A DNA stretch of 64,000 bases, from assembly GCA_913058395.1 (NCBI GenBank), contig CAJXQI010000004.1, positions 206,708 to 270,707 on the forward strand, written 5' to 3'. Position 1 is the first letter of the stretch; each line of letters starts with the position of its first letter. A model generated the notes under the pieces. The model was not told where the DNA came from. It worked only from the letters and a program-made list of their open reading frames with translations, and made no database searches. Both the position numbers and the translations under genes were made by a program. This DNA is from an uncultured Colwellia sp. (GTDB lineage Bacteria; Pseudomonadota; Gammaproteobacteria; Enterobacterales; Alteromonadaceae). This document shows, one piece after another, positions 17,636-25,776 of the stretch.

Positions 17636-19759
17636 TTAAAAGTTGTAGCTAACACTTGCGTTAATTCTTCTTGGCTGCCCAGGCATAGTCCACAAAGCAG
17701 AATAAGAATTAGCAAAGTACTCTTCATCAAATAGGTTTTCGATATTAGCTTGCAGTGTTATGTTGTCATTAATATTTAATGTGCCGAACAGGTTAACAAT
17801 GGTGTAGCTTGGCAATTCATAATCTGGGTCAATAGTTTCACCTAAACGGTCACTAACACTTAGTACGTGAGCACCCAATTGTAGTGGTGTATTTGCTACT
17901 TCTGCATAATGAATAAGTGACATATTCAGAGTGTGTTTTGGCACATTAATAAGTTGGCTGTTAGCAGCAATACTCACTCCCCAATCAGGGTTGGTCATAT
18001 CGTTTACTGTATGAGCATCAATGTAGGTATAACCAATATCTAATACAGTATTTTCAGTTACGTTAAAGCGAGAATCTAACTCAACACCTGAGCTTTCTGC
18101 TTTACCCAATGCAACAGAAAAACCTGAGTTGATGGGGTCTGCGGTTAATATATTAGACTTTTCAGTTTTAAATAATGCGACTGTGCCACTTAATACATCA
18201 TTAAATAATGACCACTTCACACCTGCTTCAATTGACTCACTTTTTTCAGCTTCAAATGCGTTACTATTAGCGTCTGCACCAGAGTTTGGTCGAAAACCTT
18301 CAGCATAATTTGAATATAGCGTGACTCCTTCATCAACTTGATATGAAATGCCAATTCTTGGGTTTACTTCAGACTTAGATTGACTAACAGTATTGCCGCT
18401 AAAGTTATTAGTAATATCTTGCTCAAACTTATCAAAACGCACACCTATTAGCAGGTTAACTTTTTCACTCAAGGCCATTTGATCTTGTAAATAAATCCCA
18501 AAAGCATTTTGCTCTTCAAGGTTGTCTTGTGTTGGCGATGTTTCAGGTGCTGTTTGGCCATATACAGGGTTGTAAGCATTTACGGAAAAAGTTGTATCGC
18601 CGCTACCCCAAGCTGTGCGCCACCTTTCTTGTATAGAATGCAACTCATAGTCGTAGCCATCTGCACCAATCAATACGTTGTGCTTTGTGCCTAGCGCGTC
18701 AAACGAGCCGTTAAGTTCAAATCTCAATGAAGCGTCTTTTGCATCATAATCACGATAACGTCGTTGTCGGCTAACGGTTTCAGCGTCAGTATAAAGTAAC
18801 TGTCTGCCCGGTGATAATTCAATTTCCGACGAATATCCTTCTAAAGAAGAATCTCGGTAACCAGCACCCAACGACAAGAACCAATCAGCATTTATTTGAT
18901 GCTGCAATGTAAGTTGATGCCCCATAGCTTCAACTTCCATAGGACCATCACTTGGCTCACCTAAAAACGTTTCAGGTGAAACATTAACGCCAGGTAACAC
19001 AGGAATACCACGGTCAAACGGAATCTCTTGATCAGCGTATTCGAACTCGTAAGTTAAGCTTGTATCGTCGCCTAGCTTTACAAAAATAGAAGGCGTTATT
19101 GCCGTTTTTTTGCTTTCAATGGTATCTCTAAAGCTTTCTGAATCTTCATATGAACCATTAATTCGAAATGCAACATCATCTGTAATGCCGCTAGTGTAAT
19201 CACCTTCAAGACGTTGGTGGGCATATTCACCCGCAGAAAGCTTTAGGTAACCTTGTTGTTCAAACTGAGGCTTTTTAGTGATGATATTCACGGTGCCGCC
19301 AGGCTCGCCGCGGCCATAAAGAGCAGAAGCAGGGCCTTTTAATACCTCAATAGACTCGATATTAGAGGTATCTCTTAAACCACTAAAGCCACGCCCAGCG
19401 CTAAATCCGTTAATTAAATATGCAGAAGGTAGGTTTTCATCACCAGAAAAGCCGCGAATAGCAAAGCTTTCCCAAAGACCGCCAAAGTTGTTTTGACGTG
19501 ACAAGCTGCTGTCTAAACTTAGTGCCGTTTGAAAGTTTGAAATGCCCATAGCATCAAGCTCTTGTGCAGATATAACCGACACTGCTTGTGGCAACTCTTT
19601 AACGGGTACATTACCGCGATATGCTTGCTTGTAACTAATGACTTCAATTTTTTCAATGTCACTCAATGCATCATCTTGAGCAAATATTTGAGGTGATAGT
19701 AAACTCGAAATCACAGTGGCAATCGCTGTTTTGCCTATTTTCATTTTTTTGTTATACAC
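17636..19759 (-). CDS. TonB-dependent siderophore-type receptor under Zur-type operator
   Basis: The 707-residue outer-membrane receptor has a signal peptide ending near FAQ (about residue 28). A plug domain follows (PQAVSVISAQELDAMG, FAIRGFSG, IESIEVLKGPASALYGRGEPGGTVNIITKKP), then a 22-stranded barrel ending in aromatic F (INASVSYNF). The plug type is that of FhuA/FpvA-like siderophore receptors. Such receptors import metal chelates using TonB energy. The Zur-type palindrome 40 bases upstream suggests the cargo is a zinc-metallophore rather than ferric siderophore. The start is taken as GTG because AAGAGA lies 7 bases upstream; an ATG five codons further in has no ribosome site. The DUF1624 gene follows in the same direction. 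Confidence 0.9.
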   Translation of the reverse strand: MYNKKMKIGKTAIATVISSLLSPQIFAQDDALSDIEKIEVISYKQAYRGNVPVKELPQAVSVISAQELDAMGISNFQTALSLDSSLSRQNNFGGLWESFAIRGFSGDENLPSAYLINGFSAGRGFSGLRDTSNIESIEVLKGPASALYGRGEPGGTVNIITKKPQFEQQGYLKLSAGEYAHQRLEGDYTSGITDDVAFRINGSYEDSESFRDTIESKKTAITPSIFVKLGDDTSLTYEFEYADQEIPFDRGIPVLPGVNVSPETFLGEPSDGPMEVEAMGHQLTLQHQINADWFLSLGAGYRDSSLEGYSSEIELSPGRQLLYTDAETVSRQRRYRDYDAKDASLRFELNGSFDALGTKHNVLIGADGYDYELHSIQERWRTAWGSGDTTFSVNAYNPVYGQTAPETSPTQDNLEEQNAFGIYLQDQMALSEKVNLLIGVRFDKFEQDITNNFSGNTVSQSKSEVNPRIGISYQVDEGVTLYSNYAEGFRPNSGADANSNAFEAEKSESIEAGVKWSLFNDVLSGTVALFKTEKSNILTADPINSGFSVALGKAESSGVELDSRFNVTENTVLDIGYTYIDAHTVNDMTNPDWGVSIAANSQLINVPKHTLNMSLIHYAEVANTPLQLGAHVLSVSDRLGETIDPDYELPSYTIVNLFGTLNINDNITLQANIENLFDEEYFANSYSALWTMPGQPRRINASVSYNF

Positions 19760-19798
19760 GGTTTCATCTCTTGCGATTAAATTTGTGCAAGATAATAT

Positions 19799-19815
19799 AT
19801 GTTATGATGTAACAT
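19799..19815. promoter_or_regulatory. Zur-box-type operator upstream of the TonB receptor gene
   Basis: ATGTTAT-GAT-GTAACAT has 7-bp arms with one mismatch, and 16 of 17 bases are the same as the site at 14887. It lies 39 bases before the GTG start of the receptor gene (minus strand) and 140 bases before the divergent binding-protein gene, so it most likely controls the receptor operon. Confidence 0.75.
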
Positions 19816-19955
19816 AACAATAAGGTTGAGTTGAAAAATTGTAATAGATATTTTTAACTGAGCAAATAAACAGCTTTATTTTAGGATAAAATCCATCTAA
19901 GCTTCAATTTATAGAAATGGTAAATATGCTTAGTTTAAGGTGACATCCTATATTT

Positions 19956-20846
19956 ATGGCCTCTCTTGAAAGTCTCAGAAAAGTAAGCTTTATTAAATAC
20001 TTATCAGTACTCATTCTTCTTGCTGTAAATTATTCAATTAGTGCACAAGAGAGCACTATATACTGGCAAACAGATCATAGACCTCCAGCCTCAATCTTAC
20101 ATGGTCCTCGTCAAGGGGAAGGGTACATTGATCGTATTCGTAACACATTAATCAATCAACTTCCTCAATATCAGCATATTAACACTGTCAGCGCTTTAGA
20201 CACCTTATTTGAAGACATGGAGCGAGATAAGAATATCTGTCATCCCTTATTGTTTGTAACTGAACAACGAAAAAAGCACGCTTACTTTTCAATACCTGTA
20301 ACTATCACTCCATCGATACGTGTTGTCATGAAAGCTGATTTAGCTCAATCATTATCCTTAGAGGAACCAATCGACCTTGAGCAGATTTTCACTAGCCAAA
20401 GAACATTTGCTACTATAAAAGGGCGCTCTTATGGCAAGTTCATTGATAAAGCAATTAGCAAACAACACAATAATTATTCACATGCAAAAATAAGTGTCAC
20501 AGACAATACAAGACTGTTTAAGTTGTTAGCACGAGACCGCGTTGACTTTACTTTTACGTTTCCATTTGAGCTTAATTACTATCAAAAATATACTAACGAC
20601 ACTCAATTTAAAGCATTCACTATTACTGGTTTGAGTGATTACACATTGGGTAGTGTCGCTTGTACTAAGAATGCATGGGGAAAGTCTGTAATAAACAACG
20701 TAAACAAGGTGCTATTACAGCAGCGTCAAAAAGAAAACCATATCCCTACAATGAATTACTGGTGGCCTGAAGAAAGTAAAAAGGATGCGTTTAACAGGTT
20801 TTATCAAGATGTCTTTCTAAAAAGCAAGGTTAATAGTTTAAAATAA
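19956..20846 (+). CDS. periplasmic substrate-binding-like protein (TIGR02285 type)
   Basis: The 296-residue protein has a signal peptide (hydrophobic residues 14-28, cleavage near ISAQ). The mature part has the type-II periplasmic binding fold used by SBP_bac_3 proteins. The segments IYWQTDHRPPASIL..PRQGEGYIDRI, ICHPLLFVTEQRKKHAYFS and RTFATIKGRSYGKFIDKAI follow a family of uncharacterised exported proteins (TIGR02285-like) in marine gammaproteobacteria. No ABC transporter genes are adjacent, so it may serve as a sensor or orphan binding protein. It is divergent from the TonB receptor, and AAGGTGA precedes the start. A hairpin with a T-rich tail follows. Confidence 0.75.
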   Translation: MASLESLRKVSFIKYLSVLILLAVNYSISAQESTIYWQTDHRPPASILHGPRQGEGYIDRIRNTLINQLPQYQHINTVSALDTLFEDMERDKNICHPLLFVTEQRKKHAYFSIPVTITPSIRVVMKADLAQSLSLEEPIDLEQIFTSQRTFATIKGRSYGKFIDKAISKQHNNYSHAKISVTDNTRLFKLLARDRVDFTFTFPFELNYYQKYTNDTQFKAFTITGLSDYTLGSVACTKNAWGKSVINNVNKVLLQQRQKENHIPTMNYWWPEESKKDAFNRFYQDVFLKSKVNSLK

Positions 20847-20945
20847 GTGAATCGCTCATCAACGTCATACTTTTTATATATTTCCTTTGAAAACTAATGA
20901 TAAGCGAAAATGCCTATAATCATTCTGTTTTCCAAAGATTGTCCT

Positions 20946-20971
20946 CTTTAGTGGTATTTTCGGCACTAAAG
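20946..20971 (+). terminator. intrinsic terminator after the binding-protein gene
   Basis: CTTTAGTG and CACTAAAG form an 8-bp stem around a 10-base loop, followed by TATTTGTTTTAATTTTTTC. It lies 100 bases after the stop codon and just before the convergent GNAT gene. Confidence 0.65.
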
Positions 20972-20997
20972 TATTTGTTTTAATTTTTTCTTATAAA

Positions 20998-21453
20998 TTA
21001 AACGCCACGTGTCATAAACCGACTGTTAGCATCTAGCTGGTAGTCACCAAACGGGCCGCAATATTCAAAACCAAACTTTTTATAAAGTGCTCTTGCGGGT
21101 TTGAAAAAATCCATCGAACCAGTTTCTAAGCTTATTTGTTGATAACAACGCTCGATTGCGACGGTTAAAAGATGTTGCAGCAGGGTTGAAGCGACACCAA
21201 GGTTTCTAGCATTGGTGGCTGTTCGCATTGATTTAAGCTCTACATGGTTTGCATCAAGTTCTCGCAAAGCAGCACAGCCTAGCAATTCACCATTTTTCCA
21301 ACAGCTATAAAAGGTTATGGTTGGGCTTTTCAAGGCATCTACATCAAGTGCATGCACGCTTTCTGCTGGCGATGTTGCGTACATATCGGCTAAATGCTCT
21401 TCAAGTAGGTTGATGACTTCACCACCCGCTAAATCATCACGTTTTATTTCCAT
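20998..21453 (-). CDS. GNAT-family N-acetyltransferase (YsnE-like)
   Basis: The 151-residue protein has the GNAT fold. The beta4 strand HVELKSMRTATNARNLGVASTLLQHLLTVA contains the acetyl-CoA pyrophosphate loop (R/Q-x-x-G-x-A type, here RNLGVAS). LETGSMDFFKPARALYKKFGFEYCGPFGDY is the usual C-terminal part. The text resembles YsnE/putative indole- or amino-acid acetyltransferases, but the substrate is unknown. It lies 61 bases downstream of the crotonase gene on the same strand and may be co-transcribed with it. Confidence 0.85.
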   Translation of the reverse strand: MEIKRDDLAGGEVINLLEEHLADMYATSPAESVHALDVDALKSPTITFYSCWKNGELLGCAALRELDANHVELKSMRTATNARNLGVASTLLQHLLTVAIERCYQQISLETGSMDFFKPARALYKKFGFEYCGPFGDYQLDANSRFMTRGV

Positions 21454-21514
21454 GTCTTAATTAAATACCCCAATTTATAGCTGTTAACTTAATTCATTCT
21501 GAAAAACTATAAAC

Positions 21515-22324
21515 TTACCATTTTTTACGTGGTAAGAATGGTTTTTGTTGTTCAGCATCATGGGTTTGATTGTACACTTTCCGGTGCATGTTTTTACCCA
21601 TTAATACTTTAAGTTGGTAGTAAGACTCACGAAATAAAGCCCAGCCTTTGCTACCTTGCCAGCTTTTGTTGTAAAGCTTTTTATTGGCCGCAAGTGCGTC
21701 AGGTGACTTTGTCAGTAATGACTCGGCAAACGCTTGTGCATCAGCCAGTGGTGTTTCTGTTATTTCTGTTACTAGGTTTAGTGCTAGTGCTTGTTGGCCG
21801 GTAAATTCTTCTGCTGTCATGGCCAATTTTTTGGCTTGGTCAATCGGCATTAAATCACGCAGGGCAATAGTGCCACCCATATCAGGAATAAGCCCCCATT
21901 TTCCTTCTAGAATAGATAATGAACTGTCAGCTGTGGCAAACCTAAAATCAGCGCCTAGGGCTATTTGTAAGCCACCACCCCAACATCGACCATGAATGGC
22001 GCAAATAACAGGGGCGGGAATATCTCGCCAACCCGTGGAAACTATTTGGGCTAAATTCGCGCGCCAAGGCAAGGCTTTAAACAAAAGCTTTATCATACTG
22101 CTTGATGATTTCATGATTGATTTTACATCTAATCCTGAGCAAAAATCATCACCAATACCTGACACTATCACCGCACGAATATTACGATTTTTTTGTAATG
22201 TTTTGATAGCACTACGAATAGCAAGGAACATTGCCATATCTAAAGCATTGAGCTTGTCTGCACGATTAAGCTTAACGTGGGCGATGTTATCGATGATTTC
22301 TACATTGACTCGTTGCTCGGTCAT
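21515..22324 (-). CDS. crotonase/enoyl-CoA hydratase-isomerase family protein
   Basis: The 269-residue crotonase has the oxyanion-hole segments FCSGLDV (61-67) and HGRCWGGGLQIALGADFRFA (111-130). The active-site segment LEGKWGLIPDMGG (139-151) has an Asp in the PDMGG position, as in dienoyl-CoA isomerases, and E140 in place of the usual hydratase pattern. The family converts enoyl-CoA esters during fatty-acid breakdown. I would call it crotonase-family rather than name the reaction. AAGGA precedes the start. It is divergent from the isoaspartyl peptidase gene and followed by the GNAT gene. Confidence 0.88.
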   Translation of the reverse strand: MTEQRVNVEIIDNIAHVKLNRADKLNALDMAMFLAIRSAIKTLQKNRNIRAVIVSGIGDDFCSGLDVKSIMKSSSSMIKLLFKALPWRANLAQIVSTGWRDIPAPVICAIHGRCWGGGLQIALGADFRFATADSSLSILEGKWGLIPDMGGTIALRDLMPIDQAKKLAMTAEEFTGQQALALNLVTEITETPLADAQAFAESLLTKSPDALAANKKLYNKSWQGSKGWALFRESYYQLKVLMGKNMHRKVYNQTHDAEQQKPFLPRKKW

Positions 22325-22543
22325 GGGCGTCCTTGTATTGCAATGCTAGTTGGCAAATAGCGTTCATTTGCTGGTACATAGCTTGAAGATTAATTTATTG
22401 GTATGACCAGTACCTTAGCGAAAGTCGTTATTGATGTCTACTTTCTAGCTGCTCGCCTTAAAGCGAATACTTGTAAATAAAGCGGATTTATCGCACATTG
22501 TCGCTACACCTTTATTTTCAATCATTTTCTACGGCGAAATATA

Positions 22544-23590
22544 ATGAATAAAAAGCTACTTTTATCCAGTGTTTTAACTTTAGTTAGCGCACAATTATTT
22601 TTAGGTAACGCTGCGCAAGCTCATCAAGAAAAGCCTTTTGCTATCGCAATTCACGGCGGCGCAGGCACAATAAATAAAAGTAAAATGACTGATGAAAAAC
22701 GTTTAGCCTATGAAACTAAATTAAAGCAAGCGCGAGATGCAGGTTATGCTTTATTGGCTAAAGGTGAATCTAGCCAAGCAGCAGTGATTGCTGCTATTCA
22801 AATATTAGAAGATTCACCGTTATTTAATGCTGGAAAGGGCGCAGTTTATACTTTTGAAGGCAAGCATGAGCTTGACGCCTCTATTATGAATGGTAAAACC
22901 TTAAATGCTGGTGCAGTATCGGGTGTTAAAACCGTTAAAAGCCCAATAGCTTTAGCTGAAAAGGTGATGGAGAAATCAGTTCATGTCATGCTAAGTGGTG
23001 AGGGCGCTGATAATTTTGCTAAACAGCAAGGGTTAGCCCGTGTTGAAAATAGTTATTTTGATACTGATGCTCGATATCAGTCGTTACTTCGAGCGAAAAA
23101 GAAGTTGGCTGAAAAAGAAAAAGAATTAGAAGACTTTCAAGCTGCTCATCAAACACTCGGCAATGAATACAAATATGGCACTGTTGGTGCGGTAGCGCTT
23201 GATAAATCAGGTACCTTAACCGCAGGCACTAGCACAGGCGGCATGACCGCAAAACGTTTTGGACGTATCGGTGATGCACCGATTATTGGTGCAGGTACGT
23301 ACGCGAATAATGACAGTTGTGCTGTTTCTGCCACCGGTCATGGTGAATATTTTATTCGTTATCATGTTGCCGCAGACATTTGTGCGCGTATGCAATATCA
23401 GGGTATTAGTCTTGAAAAAGCGGCTGATGTTGTTATTAATGATGTATTAGTGAGCGCTGGTGGTTCAGGCGGTATTATTGCCATTGATCCTGCGGGCAAT
23501 ATTGCTATGCCATTTAATAGCTCGGGCATGTATCGTGCGAGTAAGTCGTCAACAGGCGAAGAATTTGTTGGAATATTTAAAGATGATTAA
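22544..23590 (+). CDS. iaaA: exported isoaspartyl peptidase/L-asparaginase
   Basis: The 348-residue plant-type (Ntn-hydrolase) asparaginase is made as a precursor that cleaves itself before the catalytic threonine, T213, in YGTVGAVALD. It removes isoaspartyl residues from peptides and hydrolyses asparagine. IAIHGGAGTI, FNAGKGAV and ELDASIM are family motifs of the alpha chain; AGTSTGGM and ATGHGEYFIR belong to the beta chain. A clear signal peptide (cleavage near AQA-HQ, residue 26) places it in the periplasm. The last 8 bases overlap the start of the CreA-like gene, so the two are coupled. Confidence 0.9.
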   Translation: MNKKLLLSSVLTLVSAQLFLGNAAQAHQEKPFAIAIHGGAGTINKSKMTDEKRLAYETKLKQARDAGYALLAKGESSQAAVIAAIQILEDSPLFNAGKGAVYTFEGKHELDASIMNGKTLNAGAVSGVKTVKSPIALAEKVMEKSVHVMLSGEGADNFAKQQGLARVENSYFDTDARYQSLLRAKKKLAEKEKELEDFQAAHQTLGNEYKYGTVGAVALDKSGTLTAGTSTGGMTAKRFGRIGDAPIIGAGTYANNDSCAVSATGHGEYFIRYHVAADICARMQYQGISLEKAADVVINDVLVSAGGSGGIIAIDPAGNIAMPFNSSGMYRASKSSTGEEFVGIFKDD

Positions 23591-24128
23591 TAAAAATAAA
23601 AACTTGAAAATTGGCGTTGCTGCAAAAAAATCAAACACGCTTGTAAAAGCATGTAATTTAAAAATTGCTGCGGCGATGTTGATGTCGATGGCGCTAACGG
23701 GCTGTTCAGATGATGTTGGTAAAGTCAGTTTAGGCTTGTTTACCACCAAAGATGTGGTGATTAACGCGAAGCAAGACCCAATTGTCAAAGGCGTAACTTG
23801 TCACATCAGTCATGTTGAAGCTGATTTAGACTTTTCTGATCCGTCAGACATGAGCATAGCTTGTCGACAAACCGGTGAAATATCAGCACAAGCTTTGGCG
23901 CAAATTGATCGGTCAAAAAATGGTGAAGTGGTTTTTAAAGAATCGAAAAGCATTTTGTTTAAAAGCCTAAAAGTCAGACGTATTTACGATGCTGAACATA
24001 AAACCCTTATTTACCTGTCTTATTCAACGAAGGAATCATCGGGTAGCCATCATCATTCATTGTCTACTGTGCCTTTATATAATACCAAGGCGTGGGATTG
24101 GGCATTGGCACAAGATGTAAAAAATTAA
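23583..24128 (+). CDS. CreA-family lipoprotein
   Basis: The 181-residue protein has the CreA core. DVVINAKQDPIVKGVTCHIS, SIACRQTGEIS, KSILFKSLKVRRIYDAEHKTLIYLSYS and the HHSLSTVPLY ending match the E. coli CreA pattern, whose function is unknown. The N-terminus is long and basic and then runs into MLMSMALTGCSDD, a lipobox with the acylated cysteine at about residue 42, so it is probably a lipoprotein rather than the soluble periplasmic form. The start chosen is the ATG overlapping the end of the isoaspartyl peptidase gene by 8 bases. A longer frame starts 123 bases earlier inside that gene but has no support. Confidence 0.82.
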   Translation: MINKNKNLKIGVAAKKSNTLVKACNLKIAAAMLMSMALTGCSDDVGKVSLGLFTTKDVVINAKQDPIVKGVTCHISHVEADLDFSDPSDMSIACRQTGEISAQALAQIDRSKNGEVVFKESKSILFKSLKVRRIYDAEHKTLIYLSYSTKESSGSHHHSLSTVPLYNTKAWDWALAQDVKN

Positions 24129-24247
24129 CCGTTGTACTTTGAAAACTTAAAGTAAGCGTCAGAAATTAACCAGAATGACTTTATATTTCCGCCGTATTTG
24201 GCTGAAAAATAAATATAAATCTCATCAAATGAAAAGTAGTAGAAATT

Positions 24248-25030
24248 ATGTTGGCAAACCTGTTTAGCCCAAAAACAATTATTGATGAAAACACTAAAAA
24301 CTGGATCCATGACACCTTTGCATGGGCCGTGGAAAACTTTGATATTAATGTGCTAAAAAATGATGCGCGTTTGGTATTACCGACTAATGATTTTTATCCG
24401 GGTAGTGTTAGTAGTATTGATGAAATGGCGCAAGCTATGTTCACCAAAACTAAAAAATACGCCGGTATGCAGCAGTGGCCAGTACAAATAACATCAAGCA
24501 CGCCTGCAAGCCAGACCGCTATTGAAGATTTAACTTTAGGGGAAGTGGTTCGTGGTGATAACGCAGATGTAGCACTAAGCGAAGGAAACGACGCCTTGAT
24601 GTTAGGTTTTACGCCCAATCAAGTGAACCAACCGCAAGATTTAATTGCCGGTATTAGCCAAGCGCTTGCCAGTATTTTAGTGGTTTCTAATAAAGTGTTA
24701 CCGCCGGGTGGAAAAGAGTATTTACCGCAAGCGATTGACTTAGTTGCCTGTTTTATGGGCTTTGGCGTTATATTTGCTAATACAGCTTACCAATTTAAAG
24801 GCGGCTGTGGCTCGTGTAATAACGCCAGTTTGAATCGCCAAGCAGCGCTTACTGAGCCTGAAACCTTATATGCTTTAGCGCTATTTTGTGTTTTGAAAAA
24901 AGAACCAATGAAAAATGTTAAAGGTCACTTGAAGTCGCACTTACGAAAAGACTTTGTTAATGCTTATAAAGGTATTGAGAAGTCAATTTCTACCAGTACA
25001 CAACCAGCCTTATTGGCGGTATTGAATTAA
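24248..25030 (+). CDS. conserved-looking protein of unknown function with a GGCGSC motif
   Basis: I do not recognise this 260-residue protein. It has no signal peptide. It contains a possible metal site, GGCGSCNN (residues about 188-195), followed by LNRQAALTEPETLYALALFCVLKKEP and HLKSHLRKDFVNAY with two histidines. The middle segment LDLVACFMGFGVIFANTAYQF-like stretch is moderately hydrophobic but not clearly membrane-spanning. The CxxC plus HxxxH layout suggests a zinc or iron site; this is inference. It stands 119 bases after the CreA-like gene, possibly in the same transcript. Confidence 0.7.
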   Translation: MLANLFSPKTIIDENTKNWIHDTFAWAVENFDINVLKNDARLVLPTNDFYPGSVSSIDEMAQAMFTKTKKYAGMQQWPVQITSSTPASQTAIEDLTLGEVVRGDNADVALSEGNDALMLGFTPNQVNQPQDLIAGISQALASILVVSNKVLPPGGKEYLPQAIDLVACFMGFGVIFANTAYQFKGGCGSCNNASLNRQAALTEPETLYALALFCVLKKEPMKNVKGHLKSHLRKDFVNAYKGIEKSISTSTQPALLAVLN

Positions 25031-25197
25031 TTGCACCATGAACGAGTAGTAGGAATAAAAAAGTTTAGAAATAATTAGCTAAATGGATGATTTATTTGCA
25101 AATGCGTCTACAGTTAATAGTGTATACCTAAACTATTTGAAGATGTATCTACAAGTAGTTTGCGTATAGATTTTATTTTAATTTTTAGGGATCCGCT

Positions 25198-25611
25198 ATG
25201 GAATCATTACAAGTAAAAGAATATATGAACCATTATCCTGTAACTTTCACCCCTGAAATGGTGGTTGAAGAGGCAGCTTTACGGTTTTTAAAAACCAAGC
25301 AAATCGGTGGTCCTGTCATTGATAAAAATAATCAGTTAAAGGGGTTTTTATCAGAAAGTGACGTGTTAGCTAAAATGATCGAAACCATTTACTACAACGA
25401 GCATATTGCTGATGTTGCTGACTTAATGCGAAAAGATGTATTAACAGTAAAACCGTATGACAGCGTTATTGAGCTTGGTCAGCAAATGCTGAAAAATAAG
25501 CCTAAGGTATATCCAGTGGTCGATGATGATGAAAATTTACTCGGCACTATTTCTCGTAATGATGTACTGCGCGCTATCGATTTACATTTACGCTCAGGCT
25601 ATAAAAGCTAG
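25198..25611 (+). CDS. twin CBS-domain protein
   Basis: The 137-residue protein consists of two CBS repeats and little else. The first (about 5-60) has VKEYMNHYPVTFTPEM, LKTKQIGGPVID and LKGFLSESDVLAKM; the second (about 75-132) has DLMRKDVLTVKPYDSV, KVYPVVDDDENLLGTISRNDVLRAI. Such pairs bind adenosine nucleotides and act as energy sensors or modulators of other proteins. The partner is unknown. AGGGA lies 8 bases before the ATG. The gene appears to be single. Confidence 0.9.
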   Translation: MESLQVKEYMNHYPVTFTPEMVVEEAALRFLKTKQIGGPVIDKNNQLKGFLSESDVLAKMIETIYYNEHIADVADLMRKDVLTVKPYDSVIELGQQMLKNKPKVYPVVDDDENLLGTISRNDVLRAIDLHLRSGYKS

Positions 25612-25776
25612 TTGATTTTGCGTTAATCAGTAACCACAGCTGTTAGCGCTTTATTCTTTAACTTGATATTTTAGTTCAACAAAAAATAGCAAAAGACTAC
25701 ATCCGAAAGGGTTACGTATTCATTTGCTATTGTTTACCTGTTAAACTGTTTTTTTGTTATTTGTGTTGAGTCTGTT

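Noticed and set aside
23460..23582. 41 extra N-terminal residues for the CreA-like protein
   Set aside because: They overlap the isoaspartyl peptidase gene in another frame and have no ribosome site or homology.
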